Shown here: piece by piece, positions 53,801 through 63,615 of the stretch
Layout of the letters: each line of letters opens with the position of its first letter
Position numbering within the stretch: the first letter of the stretch is position 1
Assembly: GCF_009908295.1 (NCBI RefSeq)
Contig: NZ_JAAALO010000003.1
Span: forward strand, 930,001 to 994,000
Length of the DNA: 64,000 nucleotides
Reading direction: 5' to 3'
Origin: Micromonospora rubida
Lineage (GTDB): Bacteria > Actinomycetota > Actinomycetes > Mycobacteriales > Micromonosporaceae
Position numbers and translations under genes: made by a program
The notes under the pieces: generated by a model
What the model was told of the DNA's origin: nothing
What the model saw: only the letters and a program-made list of their open reading frames with translations
Databases searched by the model: none

Positions 53801-56800
53801 CCGTGGATGCGGACGTCGTCGATGCCGCCGTGCCACACGTTGGAGGCGGCGCCGGCCCACTTGGCCCGGCCGACCACGTAGCCGCCGGTGGCGTTCCAGC
53901 CGCCCACCGTGGCGGTGGTGCTCTGGAGGACGCCGTCGATGTAGAGCTTCATCCGCCCACTGGCGGTGTCGTAGACGCCGGTTAGGTGGGTCCACCTTCC
54001 GAGCACCGGTGCGGTGTTGGAGATGGCCCGGGTCGGGGTGGCGCTGTCGCTGTCAGCACTGACCCGGGAGAACGCCCACCGGTCGTCGGCGGCGACGTAG
54101 TTGAGGAAGAAGCCGCTGGTCCGCGTCCCGTCCTTGGATACCACGGTGCGGTTGACGGAGTTGTCGGTCAGTCGGGCCCATGCCGAGACGCTGTAGGAGG
54201 AGGTGTTGGACAGTGCCGTGCCGGCAACGGTGATCTGCTGGCCGACGCCGCCGGTCAGTTCCGCGGCCCGGTCGGCCGGGTTGTCCGGGTCGTTGCCCTG
54301 CGCCCAGCCGACACCACCGGCCATGGTGCCGTTACGACCACCACCGGAGGAGTCGACGACGTTGGTGCCGGAGCCGGCGTCGAGGTCCCAGCGCAGGGCG
54401 GCGGACTCGACGTCGGGGTTGCCGTAGTCCAGGTTCCAGGGCAGTTCCCCGGCCGGCGTGATCTTGGCGATCCGTCCGCTGGCGTACTCGTAGGTCGTCT
54501 TGAGCGCTGGGCTGATCCGCGGGTCCCACACCTCGCGCAGTTGGCCCAGGTCGTCGTACGCGTACCGGGTGATGTAGGTGGCGGTCAGCGCGGAGGTGTC
54601 TGGGTCCCACGCCCACAACTTCACCCCGGTGGCCCGGTCGATGTGATCTCCGAAGACGCTCTGGCTCAGCCCTGGGGCGGTCGAGGCGGCGTACTCGTAC
54701 TCCAGAACCTCGCAGCCGCGCGGCGGGGTCGCGGCAGTGCAGTCGCCCACGCCCGGCTCGACCGGGTTGATGACCTTCTTGAGTAGCAACCGGCTGCCGG
54801 TGGTGTCGTAGACGTACCGGGTGGTGGTGTGCGACTCGGGCGTCCACGACGAAGTGGCCGCCCAGAGGCCGCCCTGCTGGGTAAATTCGGTGACCGTGCC
54901 GTCGAGTTCACTGAGCCGGTACGCGGTGCTGCCGACCTTGCTCAGCACCAGGCCCTCGAAGCCGGGCTCCGGGGCGAAGGTGGTGCCGTCGGGGTTCTTG
55001 GCGAAGGTGATCCAACCCCCGCCGATGGTGTTGACCTGGGCAAGCGAGGGCTCCGGCAGGGTGACAGTGGTGTAATCGACGTCTGCCGCGCCGCCGGTGG
55101 CGCCACCGGTCCAGGACGGGCCGAACGGGGCGACGATCTCGGTGACGGAAAGGTTGTCCCAGTAAACCTTGCGACCGGAGCCGCCCTGCATGCCGTTGTA
55201 GACCCGGAAGAACGCCTCGGTGGCTCCGGCTGGGACGGTCATGTCGACCGAGAGTTCCTGCCAGCCGTCGGTGTAGCCGGCCATCGGGGAGGCGACCTCG
55301 GTGTAGGTGGTGCCGACTTTGTGGAAGCCGACGATCCGCAGGCCACGCTGGGTGTAGGCGGGCACCAGCCCGGTGGCGGCCGGCACGTGGATCCAGCCGG
55401 TCATCCGGTACGTCTTGCCGGGGGTCATGCTCAACCGCAGCGCGCCGCCGTCGCCGCCGACCGCGACGTAGGTGTCGTTGCTGGTCGTGGTCACCGGGGT
55501 AATCTCCAGCGAGTCTGCCGGGCTGGTCTCGCCCTGACCTCGGGCGGTGGAGCGCACCGCCGACGAGGTGGTCGGCACGGTGAAGCCGGTCAGGTCGGTC
55601 GAGATCTGCTGCTGGTTGGCATTGAGCCGCTGGGCCATCGGCTGGTAGCCGTCGGCGGGGTCGCGCGACGAGGCCGAGCGGGAGACCGATAGGCCCAGTT
55701 CGTCGGCATCGGTGGCGGAGAGGGCGTAGTCGCCGGTGAGCAGGTTTACCGAACCCGGGCCGACCTCGTCGTCGGCGGCGCCGTCTCCGCTGGAGTCGAC
55801 ACTCGCCCGCACCCAGGGGATCGTGTATGCGGGCGTGGTGCCGGTCGCCGTGTACAGGTGTGCCCGCACCTCGACGACGCCACCGATCAGGCCGAGCGTG
55901 TCGGTGGCGTTCCAGATCGCGTACCCGCCCAGCGACGACAGTGCGACCGGGCTGGCGGCGTTGGCGGTGATCGGTGCGCCGGTGCCCGAAGTGAGGTTCG
56001 CCGACGGCACCGGCAGGGTCGCCCCGCCGGGGCCGCGCCGGTACTCGAAGTACGTCCGGGTGTAGCCGGTGACCGGGGTGGTGATCCGCAGCTTCGTGCG
56101 CTTGACGATGGTCGCGCCGGGCAGCGGCTCGGCGAGGGCGGCGTTGCCGGCGTCGAAGACATACTGGTTGGGGTTGGACAGGTTGCCCGCGGAGTCCTTA
56201 GCCTGGACGGTCAGGGTGCGGTGGCCGTCGCGCGGTGCGAGCATCACCGACTTTGCACCGGTCGCGGCGACCGTGGTCGCCGCGCTGTCGTAGTCGAACT
56301 TGTAGACAAACGCGGCGAGGTCGGTGGCGCCGCCGGCCGGAGTGAAGGTGAACGTGTCCGCCTGGCTGGCGCCGCCGTGCGGCTGGCCGTCGCTGAGGTA
56401 GATCGTCGCCGACACGAACGGCACGCCCGGCTTCTCGGTGTCGACGGTCAGCGGTGTCCATGCCGTCCACCCGCCGTAGTTCCAGGGGTCCTTGGCGCGT
56501 ACCTGCCACTCGTATTGGGTGCCGTTGACCAGGTCGATCGGCACCTGCCAGGAGGCGGTCGAGCCGTTGGTCCAGGCGGGGCTGCCGGAGCGCAGCCCGG
56601 AGGAGCTGACCACCGTCTGGGTGGCCTTGTTGCGCATCACGAACTCGGCCTGCAGCGTCTGCCCGGCGTTCGAGTCGGCGAGCTTCGCCGACAGCGTCGG
56701 GCGCAGCGAGGCGGTCCGGGCATCGGAGCCGCACGAGGTGTAGCAGGGGGCGACGGCGAGCGCGGTCGGCGCCGACGGCGCGCTGTTGTAGGTGATGGTC

Positions 56801-58236
56801 ACCAGCGGCGGGCGGGTGCCCTCGGCGGAGTCGAACCGCTTCCAGCCGGCGGTGGAGGTTTCCGAGGTGGCCCGCAGCATCACGTTGGCACTGGTCGCGT
56901 TGGTGTCCGCGCTGTGCTGGAGCGCGCCGCCGACCTCGATGTAGACGTAACCGTCGCCGCAGGAGGAGTTGTAGCCGCGGGTCTCGGTAGAGGTGCCGAC
57001 CTTTGCCCGCGCGGTGGGCTGGTTGGTCCAGCGCACCGACGAGTCGACGTAGTCGGTGCGCCACGCCTCCCAGGAGGCCGCGGTGCACGACCACGAGTGG
57101 TCGTTCCATAGCCGTAGCTTCGCGGTGATGATCCGGCTGCCACCCAAGCCGGTGGTGTTGAACCGTAGGTACGACCGGGCGGTGAAGGAGCCGCCATCGT
57201 TGGAGTAACCCAGCTTCAGGTCGCTGGACCCGGACTGGTCGCTGGAGTAGGTGTTCTGCACGAAGGCGTCGAACGACGGCGACAGCGACGTCGGCGGGTC
57301 GATGGTCACCGGGAAGGTCAGGTTTGGCCGGGCGAGGAATTCCGCGTCCGGCGTCAACTGCATGACCGTCCGGCCACCGGCGACCGTCGTCTTCAGCGCC
57401 ACCGGGGCATGGTTGACGTGCTCGCCGGAGAGCGGCGAGACCTTCGCGTCCCACATCAGTGGAGTCTGGGCTCGCCCGACCTGCCGTCCGCGGGCGTTCT
57501 TGAAGACCAGGCCGCCCATGCCGTCGCGGGCTGCGGTCAGCTTCCCGGTCTGCAGTGGCAGCTTCAGCGTGCGGACATGCGCCAAGCCCGTCCGGTCCTT
57601 AACCACCACGTGCTGCTCGTAACCGGTGGCGTGGGCGTGGAAGACCAGGTCGACGCCCGGCCGCACGTCCGGGTAAGTGACCGTCCGCCCGCTCAGCACC
57701 GGGTCGGGCAGCGGACCGGGCCAGGCGACCACCGCACGCTCGGCGCCCGTCCCGAGGGAGGCGACTTCGTGTTCGCCGGCGCCCGGCGCGGGGCCGGCGA
57801 AGGTGAGGCCGCGCGGATGCGCCTTCGGTGCGACGACGCCGTCGGCCCGCCGCTGAAGGGTTAGGTCGACGGGCATCCAGGTAGTGCCCTGGCGTACCCG
57901 AACCGGCGCGAGCGCCTGCTCCTCGGTGAGCGTGCCGTCCGGGTTGGCAAAGACCTGCGTCGTCTCGGAGCGCAGGTTCGCCACTTCCACCCGCGCGTCG
58001 CAGAGCCGGGCCGCCACCGCCGCGGAGACCTCATCCAGGCGATCGCCTGGACAGGTGGGCTTTGGCTGCGCCGCCGGCTTGGGCGACGCCGAAGCCAGCC
58101 GTTGCATCGGCCTCGGTACGTCGGCCATTGTCGCTGTCAGGACTACTGCCAACAGCAGCGCCATCCGACCCGCCCAGCGCGCGAATACCCCGCTCGCCAA
58201 GGAGACGAACACCCCGGTCCCCACATGTTCTTGCAC
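50869..58236 (-). CDS. Secreted Rhs/YD-repeat polymorphic toxin
   Basis: A 2455-residue secreted giant. Order: signal peptide (about 1-38, hydrophobic MALLLAVVLTATMA); N-terminal beta region; DNRLRE-type domain (about 315-480); fibronectin-like segment; carbohydrate-binding-like segment (about 910-1030); LamG-like domain (about 1280-1490); YD/Rhs repeats (about 1090-2310, interrupted by LamG); the core end RLYSPSLGRFLQTDPISGG near 2312; then about 110 unrecognised residues starting DGKFIRKICKWKRVCAKG. The tip is rich in Lys/Arg/Trp and ends in RFHWDLF. The Rhs shell normally encloses and releases such a tip. The GTG start follows GAGGGG. Codon use becomes AT-richer at the 3' end, a sign of tip exchange. 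Confidence 0.9.
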   Translation of the reverse strand: MQEHVGTGVFVSLASGVFARWAGRMALLLAVVLTATMADVPRPMQRLASASPKPAAQPKPTCPGDRLDEVSAAVAARLCDARVEVANLRSETTQVFANPDGTLTEEQALAPVRVRQGTTWMPVDLTLQRRADGVVAPKAHPRGLTFAGPAPGAGEHEVASLGTGAERAVVAWPGPLPDPVLSGRTVTYPDVRPGVDLVFHAHATGYEQHVVVKDRTGLAHVRTLKLPLQTGKLTAARDGMGGLVFKNARGRQVGRAQTPLMWDAKVSPLSGEHVNHAPVALKTTVAGGRTVMQLTPDAEFLARPNLTFPVTIDPPTSLSPSFDAFVQNTYSSDQSGSSDLKLGYSNDGGSFTARSYLRFNTTGLGGSRIITAKLRLWNDHSWSCTAASWEAWRTDYVDSSVRWTNQPTARAKVGTSTETRGYNSSCGDGYVYIEVGGALQHSADTNATSANVMLRATSETSTAGWKRFDSAEGTRPPLVTITYNSAPSAPTALAVAPCYTSCGSDARTASLRPTLSAKLADSNAGQTLQAEFVMRNKATQTVVSSSGLRSGSPAWTNGSTASWQVPIDLVNGTQYEWQVRAKDPWNYGGWTAWTPLTVDTEKPGVPFVSATIYLSDGQPHGGASQADTFTFTPAGGATDLAAFVYKFDYDSAATTVAATGAKSVMLAPRDGHRTLTVQAKDSAGNLSNPNQYVFDAGNAALAEPLPGATIVKRTKLRITTPVTGYTRTYFEYRRGPGGATLPVPSANLTSGTGAPITANAASPVALSSLGGYAIWNATDTLGLIGGVVEVRAHLYTATGTTPAYTIPWVRASVDSSGDGAADDEVGPGSVNLLTGDYALSATDADELGLSVSRSASSRDPADGYQPMAQRLNANQQQISTDLTGFTVPTTSSAVRSTARGQGETSPADSLEITPVTTTSNDTYVAVGGDGGALRLSMTPGKTYRMTGWIHVPAATGLVPAYTQRGLRIVGFHKVGTTYTEVASPMAGYTDGWQELSVDMTVPAGATEAFFRVYNGMQGGSGRKVYWDNLSVTEIVAPFGPSWTGGATGGAADVDYTTVTLPEPSLAQVNTIGGGWITFAKNPDGTTFAPEPGFEGLVLSKVGSTAYRLSELDGTVTEFTQQGGLWAATSSWTPESHTTTRYVYDTTGSRLLLKKVINPVEPGVGDCTAATPPRGCEVLEYEYAASTAPGLSQSVFGDHIDRATGVKLWAWDPDTSALTATYITRYAYDDLGQLREVWDPRISPALKTTYEYASGRIAKITPAGELPWNLDYGNPDVESAALRWDLDAGSGTNVVDSSGGGRNGTMAGGVGWAQGNDPDNPADRAAELTGGVGQQITVAGTALSNTSSYSVSAWARLTDNSVNRTVVSKDGTRTSGFFLNYVAADDRWAFSRVSADSDSATPTRAISNTAPVLGRWTHLTGVYDTASGRMKLYIDGVLQSTTATVGGWNATGGYVVGRAKWAGAASNVWHGGIDDVRIHGKALTDAQVADLAGDENAGKLLKVRRAALQQGSKTAPDGEVATTVVYNVPLTQGTGGPYNLESASIATWGQVDPPTDATAVFGPEDDPGPSGATPTTPGTNGYKFATVHYLSAGGKEVNTATPGGHIDTQEYDRFGNVIRTLEATDRALALGALPSADTHLAELGLSGSDAATRALALSTVNTYSADGIDLIETLGPTATMVLENAVADPDGTGPLEAVPDGATVIGRAHTVNIHDEGKPDGATYHLITTKREGAQIVGYPDADVRVSKNGYDPEYGGVSGWTLKKSTSLTIDAVPGGQNLTSYSVHDSAGRVVKSLGIGSTGSDAVARETIYYTAGINAQDSACGNKPEWAGQPCLTHSVGAVTGHDPTRMTTELPERRVISYTRYRDEKVVNETAAGKTRTTTTQYDPATRVTSTEITSDEGAAVAPVTTTYSPTSGDVTVTTMGTSTITREYDLLGRLASYTDADGGTTESEFDRYSKSVKVINPTGHATFAYDRTAEPRGLLTSVTDSIAGTFTAKYSPDGQLTELKYPGGLTRNDRLDASLQPVQRTYTRDSDGTVVYSESVVENTAGQWVNHTYTGGSKAYRYDRLSRLTKTQHDSAITAGCVTRTYTYDNRTNRTGSSRFDPASDGTCDETTADVTETHTYDTADRLSDADYVYDAFGRTVELPGGLTNGYFANDLVRQQQFGDSRQTWTLDPAHRFRAFATETQVNGSWVNTTFKLNHYGDDSDEVPWIVEDGTGTITRNLSGPDGDLAATTSATGDVQLQLTNLHGDIVATVDPALTEPEFFDYDEFGAPTVGQTDRRYGWLGGKQRSGEAMGGIILMGVRLYSPSLGRFLQTDPISGGSCNAYEYTCADPINLQDLDGKFIRKICKWKRVCAKGISWAARGLSKANKKFTRWQLQKATGFFFKANVFLFGRKHTHGRQGIFNRSKIVRVGYSWNNKKQRNVFSVHGGYAKPKNWWQRRVPRFHWDLF

Positions 58237-58271
58237 CGCAGCCCCTCTTCACACAACGGAAAGTCCGCGAA

Positions 58272-58301
58272 GCATAGGAATGCGTAGTACAGGTGATCAA
58301 G
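58272..58301 (-). promoter_or_regulatory. Probable rhs promoter
   Basis: On the minus strand -35 TTGATC (58296-58301) and -10 TATGCT (58272-58277) with 18-bp spacing place the start site near 58265, about 28 bp before the rhs GTG. Confidence 0.5.
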
Positions 58302-58305
58302 GTCT

Positions 58306-58334
58306 TGACAGTCAGTCACGCAGGCACTACAACC
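58306..58334 (+). promoter_or_regulatory. Near-consensus sigma70 promoter divergent from rhs
   Basis: TTGACA (58306-58311), 17 bp, TACAAC (58329-58334) is among the best housekeeping-type promoters in the window. It reads away from rhs into a stretch with no intact gene, only a truncated Tat-lipoprotein start at 58662. The transcribed region begins with an AT-rich segment (AGGGAAAAAAATTT) and a TCGGAC-GA-GTCCGA hairpin. Confidence 0.55.
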
Positions 58335-58661
58335 CGCGATCTTTTGCAGACATGTGCGGCCGAAGGGAAAAAAATTTGCGAGTCGGACGAGTCCGATTAT
58401 TCCGACCAGCCGTCGTCACCGAGCGCCAGCACCGGATCGGTAACGGCCGACACGGGACCGAGTCCCGGCGTCGCCACCTGCACCCCGACGGGCGCCCACC
58501 CGACAGTGACGGGCCGCTTCGGCGACGGTAGGTGACGCGGCCCCAACCCGGGTGCGAGCACGAATCGGAGAAAGTCGAGGTCTTCCTATGTGATAAATCA
58601 TATCGTCGGGCGATTCCCAGGCGGGTCGGGCGGGTTGGATTCGAAGGGCCGCACCTGCCCG

Positions 58662-58790
58662 ATGCGCCGCATGCCACTGCAGCGTCGCGCCGTGCTCGGT
58701 GCCGGCCTCGCGGCTACCGCCGCGACCCTCACCGGCTGTCGCGAGGCGGTCCGGCCGGCCACCGTCGGGGCACAGCGAAGTTTGGCCCTC
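58662..58790 (+). pseudogene. Truncated Tat lipoprotein (signal region only)
   Basis: The frame from ATG 58662 (or 58671) reads MRRMPLQRRAVLGAGLAATA followed by ATLTGCREAVRPATVG: a twin-arginine signal with a lipobox TLTGC. After about 40 residues the sequence runs into the 3' end of the convergent sigma factor gene and loses any protein-like character. The mature lipoprotein is missing, so this is a gene stump. The 58237-58806 stretch otherwise holds only promoters. Confidence 0.6.
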
Positions 58791-58806
58791 CCCTTCCCGC
58801 GACCGC

Positions 58807-59823
<1,017 letters not shown>

Positions 59824-60066
59824 CTCTGTTCTCCCCGTGTCCACGTCGGTGCCGTCTCACCGGCCCAGTGGCGCCGGTGACACACACTCTGGCAAGTCGG
59901 GCGTGAAACGGGAGTGAGGCGATCGGAGAACCGACACGGATAATAGGGGTTGTCCACGTGCCCCCGTGACTTGCCGGCTCCGGTTACCGTGCCAGCGGTC
60001 GGCCGTCCTGGCCGGTCACACGGTCGGTCGCCGCGGCGACCGACCGCCGAGAGACTGGAGGGTGTC

Positions 60067-60855
60067 GTGGTCTTCAAGCGGCTCATGCAGGCGATGGGCG
60101 TGGGCGGCCCGTCGGTGGAGACGATCCTGGCGAACCCGAACTGCCGCCCCGGCGGGCAGTTGGAGGGCACCGTCCACGTGGCCGGCGGCGAGCACCCGGT
60201 GGACGTCGAGTATGTCGCGCTGGGCCTGGTCACCCGGGTCGAGGTGGAGAGCGGTGACAACGACTACGAGACCACCCAGGAGTTCCAGCGCCGCCAGTTG
60301 ACGGGGGCGTTCCGGCTGGAGCCGGGGCAGCGCTACGACGTGCCCTTCCGCTTCGACGTGCCGTGGGAGACGCCGCTGACCGAGCTGTACGGGCAGCACC
60401 TGCACGGGATGACGATGGGCCTGCGCACCGAGCTGGAGGTGGCCCGCGCGGTGGACAAGGGCGACCTGGACGCGGTGGCGGTGCACCCGCTGCCGGCCCA
60501 GGAGGCGCTGCTGGAGGCGTTGCTGCGGCTGGGCTTCCGGTTCGCCCGCGCCGACAACGAGCGGGGCCACATCTACGGGGTACGGCAGACCCTGCCGTTC
60601 TACCAGGAGATCGAGTTCTACCCGGCGCCGCAGTACGCCCGGGCGATCAACCAGCTGGAGGTCACCTTCGTCACCGACCCGCAGCAGGTGCAGGTGGTGC
60701 TGGAGATCGACAAGCGGGGCGGCGTCCTCACCGAGGGCCGGGACGCCTTCGGTCGCTTCGCGGTCCCGCACGCCACGGCGCACAACACGGACTGGGCCGC
60801 CCAGCTCGACGGCTGGCTCCGCCAGTCCGTCCAACGCCGCGGCCTGTTCTTCTGA
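60067..60855 (+). CDS. Spo0M-like arrestin-fold protein (paralogue B)
   Basis: A 262-residue Spo0M/SpoOM protein beginning MVFKRLMQAMGVGGPSVETI, the standard family start, followed by LANPNCRPGGQLEGTVHVAG, LGLVTRVEVESGD, VPWETPLTELYGQHLHGMT and MGLRTELEVARAVD. It lacks the Gly-rich tail of paralogue A. In Bacillus Spo0M acts on sporulation timing and cell division; in actinomycetes the role is not established. The GTG is preceded by CTGGAGGGTGTC. It is convergent with dtd across a 21-bp palindrome. Confidence 0.9.
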   Translation: MVFKRLMQAMGVGGPSVETILANPNCRPGGQLEGTVHVAGGEHPVDVEYVALGLVTRVEVESGDNDYETTQEFQRRQLTGAFRLEPGQRYDVPFRFDVPWETPLTELYGQHLHGMTMGLRTELEVARAVDKGDLDAVAVHPLPAQEALLEALLRLGFRFARADNERGHIYGVRQTLPFYQEIEFYPAPQYARAINQLEVTFVTDPQQVQVVLEIDKRGGVLTEGRDAFGRFAVPHATAHNTDWAAQLDGWLRQSVQRRGLFF

Positions 60856-60894
60856 CCCCACCACTCCGCCGCCCCCGGGCCCGTTCGGGGCGCA

Positions 60895-60954
60895 GTTGAT
60901 CAAGAGGTTTGCGTCAGGCTCCGGCTTCCGGACGACGCAAACCTCTTGATCAAC
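60895..60954. repeat. Perfect 21-bp palindrome between spo0M-like gene and dtd
   Basis: GTTGATCAAGAGGTTTGCGT plus C (60895-60915) and its exact reverse complement (60934-60954) flank an 18-nt loop that holds CCGG-CTT-CCGG. It probably terminates both convergent genes. Its sequence is unrelated to the four-copy palindrome family, so it may be a member of another dispersed family. Confidence 0.8.
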
Positions 60955-60979
60955 GGGGTGGGCGGGGGCGGGATCGGGG

Positions 60980-61402
60980 CTAGAGGTCCAGCAGGAGGGT
61001 GCGAGGGCCGACGTTGAGGCTTTCCACCAGCATGTGGGTGCGGAAGCGGCCCGTCGCCACCGGGGCGCCGCGCTCGCGTAGCGCCTCGACGACCGCCGTC
61101 ACCAGGGGTTCCGCCACCTCTGCCGGGGCGGCGGCGGTCCAGCTCGGCCGGCGGCCCCGCCGGGCGTCGCCGTAGAGGGTGAACTGGCTGACCACCAGGA
61201 TGCCGGCACCGGTGTCCGCCGCGCTGCGCTCGTCGTCCAGGATGCGCAGTTCGTGGATTTTCCGGGCCATGGTCCGCGCGGTCTCCGGGGTGTCGGTGTG
61301 GGTCACCCCGAGCAGCACCAGCAACCCGTCCGTGACCTCGCCGACGACCTCGCCGTCGACGGTGACGCTGGCCCGGCCGACCGTCTGCACCACCGCCCGC
61401 AT
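60980..61402 (-). CDS. dtd: D-aminoacyl-tRNA deacylase
   Basis: A 140-residue enzyme that removes D-amino acids (and misloaded glycine) from t[23 protein letters not shown] is the family start and [18 protein letters not shown] carries the Ser-Gln-Phe-Thr motif. The Gly-cisPro motif near the C-terminus reads NVGPRT where most members have N-D/G-GPVT; the GP pair is kept. Normal length. The ATG overlaps the stop of the upstream methyltransferase gene by one base (TGATG). Confidence 0.93.
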   Translation of the reverse strand: MRAVVQTVGRASVTVDGEVVGEVTDGLLVLLGVTHTDTPETARTMARKIHELRILDDERSAADTGAGILVVSQFTLYGDARRGRRPSWTAAAPAEVAEPLVTAVVEALRERGAPVATGRFRTHMLVESLNVGPRTLLLDL

Positions 61403-62886
61403 CAGACGGTGACCGGCTCGATGATGCCGCGCTCCACCAGGTGCGCCACGATCGGGCCGGCAGCCTCGGCCAGTTCCTCCGCCGTGACGTCGTGCGCGGC
61501 GGCGAGCAGCGCGAGCTGGTCACGCAGCGACAACCGGCCGTCCGCGCCGCCGACCAGGGCCAGCACCAGCGGGTCGACCTCCTCGGTCCAGCGCAGCCCG
61601 TGCGGCATGGCGAGGACCTGCCGGTCCACGGCCCAGCCCTCGTCGCCCATGGTGGCCTCCTGGCGGAGCTGGAGCCCCTCGGCGGCCCGGTAGCGCTCGG
61701 CGAGCAGCCCCTCGGTGTCACGTGCCCGCAGCCAGTCCTGGCGATCGAACCAGGCGGCGACCCGGTCGCCCATCGGCGGCTCCACCCGCTGCCGCAGGTC
61801 TTCGACCCGGACCACCGGATCGGCGTGCCCGGCGCGGCGCAGCGAGACGATGCCGAAGCCGACCGCCTCCACCTTGTGCGCGTCGAACCAGTCCAGCCAG
61901 GCCGCCATCCGGTGCGGGTCGGCGGTCTCGCCCACGTCGGTCAGCCACAGGTTCACGTACGCCATCGGGTCGGCGACCTCGCGCTGGACGACCCAGGCGT
62001 CCAGGCCGGTGCCGGCGAACCAGCCGGCCACCCGCTCGCCCCAGTCCTCGCCCGCCACGTGCACCCAGTTGGCGAGGTACTGCATGGTGCCGCCCTCGGT
62101 GAGCAGGCCCGGGGCGGCGGCGGCCAGCTCGGACCCGATCGCGTCGCCGGCCCGACCGGAGTCCCGGTAGACGTGGGTGGTGGTGCCGGGGCCGACCACG
62201 AACGGCGGGTTGCTGACCACCAGGTCGAACCGGCGCCCGGCGACCGGGGCGACCATGTCGCCGCGCAGCAACTCCCAGTCCTGGCCGTTGAGCGCGGCGG
62301 CGGTGGCGGCGAAGCGCAGCGCCCGCCGCGAGAGGTCGGTGGCGGTGACCCGGCGGGCGTGGGTCGACAGGTGCAGCGCCTGCACCCCGGAGCCGGTGCC
62401 CAGGTCCAGGGCGGTCTCCACCGGCCGGCGGACGGTCGCCCCGATCAGCGTCTGGGTCGCCCCGCCGATGCCGAGCACATGCTCGGAGTGCAGCGGCCGG
62501 CCCGGCCGGGAGCTGGCCGGCAGGTCGGCGAGGACCCACCAGTCGTCCCCGTACGGCTCCAGGTCCACGCCGGCGCGCAGGCCGTCGCCGTGCCGCTCGA
62601 CCAGGCCCCCGGCCAGCGCCTCCGCGACGGTCAGCGGGGCGAGCGCGGCGGCCACCGCGGCCTCCGGCTCGGTCTGGTCGCAGATGAACACCCGGATCAG
62701 CGTGTCGAGGGGGTCGCGGTCCTCGGTGGCCCGCAGCGCGGCCCGGAAGTCGTTGCGGGCCGCCCCGCCGGTGGCCTGCGGGCCGAGCCGGTCGGCGATC
62801 CCGTTCGAGGTGTACGCGGCGCGGGTCAGCGCCGTCCGGAGCGCCTCGACGCCGGCGGGGGAGAGCAGCATGTCGTGTTCGTCCAC
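61402..62886 (-). CDS. SAM-dependent methyltransferase (N-6/N-5 type)
   Basis: A 494-residue protein. Residues 1-130 are a helical N-terminal region with a winged-helix look. The central methyltransferase has [20 protein letters not shown] (SAM motif I), [14 protein letters not shown] and the catalytic [15 protein letters not shown] of the NPPF type, which acts on planar amide or amino nitrogens. The C-terminal 170 residues are an additional helical domain. This layout is conserved in actinobacteria; the substrate (protein glutamine, rRNA or nucleotide) is not known. Start GTG at 62886. It is translationally coupled to dtd. Confidence 0.88.
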   Translation of the reverse strand: MDEHDMLLSPAGVEALRTALTRAAYTSNGIADRLGPQATGGAARNDFRAALRATEDRDPLDTLIRVFICDQTEPEAAVAAALAPLTVAEALAGGLVERHGDGLRAGVDLEPYGDDWWVLADLPASSRPGRPLHSEHVLGIGGATQTLIGATVRRPVETALDLGTGSGVQALHLSTHARRVTATDLSRRALRFAATAAALNGQDWELLRGDMVAPVAGRRFDLVVSNPPFVVGPGTTTHVYRDSGRAGDAIGSELAAAAPGLLTEGGTMQYLANWVHVAGEDWGERVAGWFAGTGLDAWVVQREVADPMAYVNLWLTDVGETADPHRMAAWLDWFDAHKVEAVGFGIVSLRRAGHADPVVRVEDLRQRVEPPMGDRVAAWFDRQDWLRARDTEGLLAERYRAAEGLQLRQEATMGDEGWAVDRQVLAMPHGLRWTEEVDPLVLALVGGADGRLSLRDQLALLAAAHDVTAEELAEAAGPIVAHLVERGIIEPVTV

Positions 62887-63023
62887 GTCGCCATCCTGCC
62901 CTCCGCGCCCGGAGGACCCGTCACCGCCGCCCGCAAATCCGTCCGCCGTGTAGGGCGCCGCCGCGCGACGCGCCCCGGGGAGTCGCCGTCGTCCCCGGGC
63001 CCCCGGCGGGGAGGACGGACGGC

Positions 63024-63130
63024 ATGACGGTTTCGCTCCCCATCGACCCCGAGGCCAACCGGCTGCTGGAACGCAGCCCGCTGGCCCTGCTGCTCGGCAT
63101 GGTGCTCGACCAGCATGTCCCCATGGTCCC
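63024..63130 (+). pseudogene. Truncated HhH-GPD base-excision repair gene
   Basis: From ATG 63024, after GGGGAGGACGG, the frame reads MTVSLPIDPEANRLLERSPL then ALLLGMVLDQHVPM, which matches the N-terminus of the actinobacterial HhH-GPD family (usually LDQQVPMEWAF). After Met34 the match stops abruptly and the frame continues into Arg/Pro-rich nonsense to 63299. The helix-hairpin-helix and catalytic Asp are missing. A deletion therefore joined the first 105 bp of the gene to the region before the Ig-like gene. Confidence 0.75.
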
Positions 63131-63345
63131 TTCGGCGGCTACCCGTAGGGGCGCTGACGTGGCATTCTGCAACCAGAGCAGCGGGCATCGGGCGACGCCC
63201 ATCCCGCCGCAACGGCGCAGCGGTGGTCGTCCGGCGCGCGACGGCACGGGCCTGCCGATCGGGTGCGTCCACCGAAAAGGGTGGGCGGCCCGCGGCTGAT
63301 CCCGATCGCCTGGGCTCAGGCCCGCAGCCGCCCCCGGAGGGCATC

Positions 63346-63615
63346 ATGGCCAATCCCGTCATCCGGTCCGTCACCGCGACCCCCAGCACGCTCCAGCCCG
63401 GCCAGACCGCCCAGGTGGTGATCGACGCCTACGACCCGGACGCCCGTACGGTCACCGTGACCGGGAAGGTCACCGACGTGGCCGGGCACGTGGCGACCGC
63501 CACCACCACGCTGACCGTCGGCGACCCGCTGAAGTTCGAGCTGACCACGACCGATCCGGCCGTGACGATCGTCGCCGACCCGGCGGCTCCCGGTCGCTTC
63601 TCGGTCCGGGTCTGA
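63346..63615 (+). CDS. Ig-like domain protein, likely 5' part of a frameshifted gene
   Basis: An 89-residue frame starting MANPVIRSVTATPSTLQPGQ followed by TAQVVIDAYDPDARTVTVTG and a second beta-rich segment. It reads like one and a half bacterial Ig-like domains without signal peptide. Its stop TGA shares one base with the ATG of the next frame (TGATG). That frame continues with the same kind of domain (RTVTLTARVADAVGNTTTVS), so the two were probably one gene split by a frameshift near 63610. CGGAGGGCATC precedes the ATG. Confidence 0.6.
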   Translation: MANPVIRSVTATPSTLQPGQTAQVVIDAYDPDARTVTVTGKVTDVAGHVATATTTLTVGDPLKFELTTTDPAVTIVADPAAPGRFSVRV

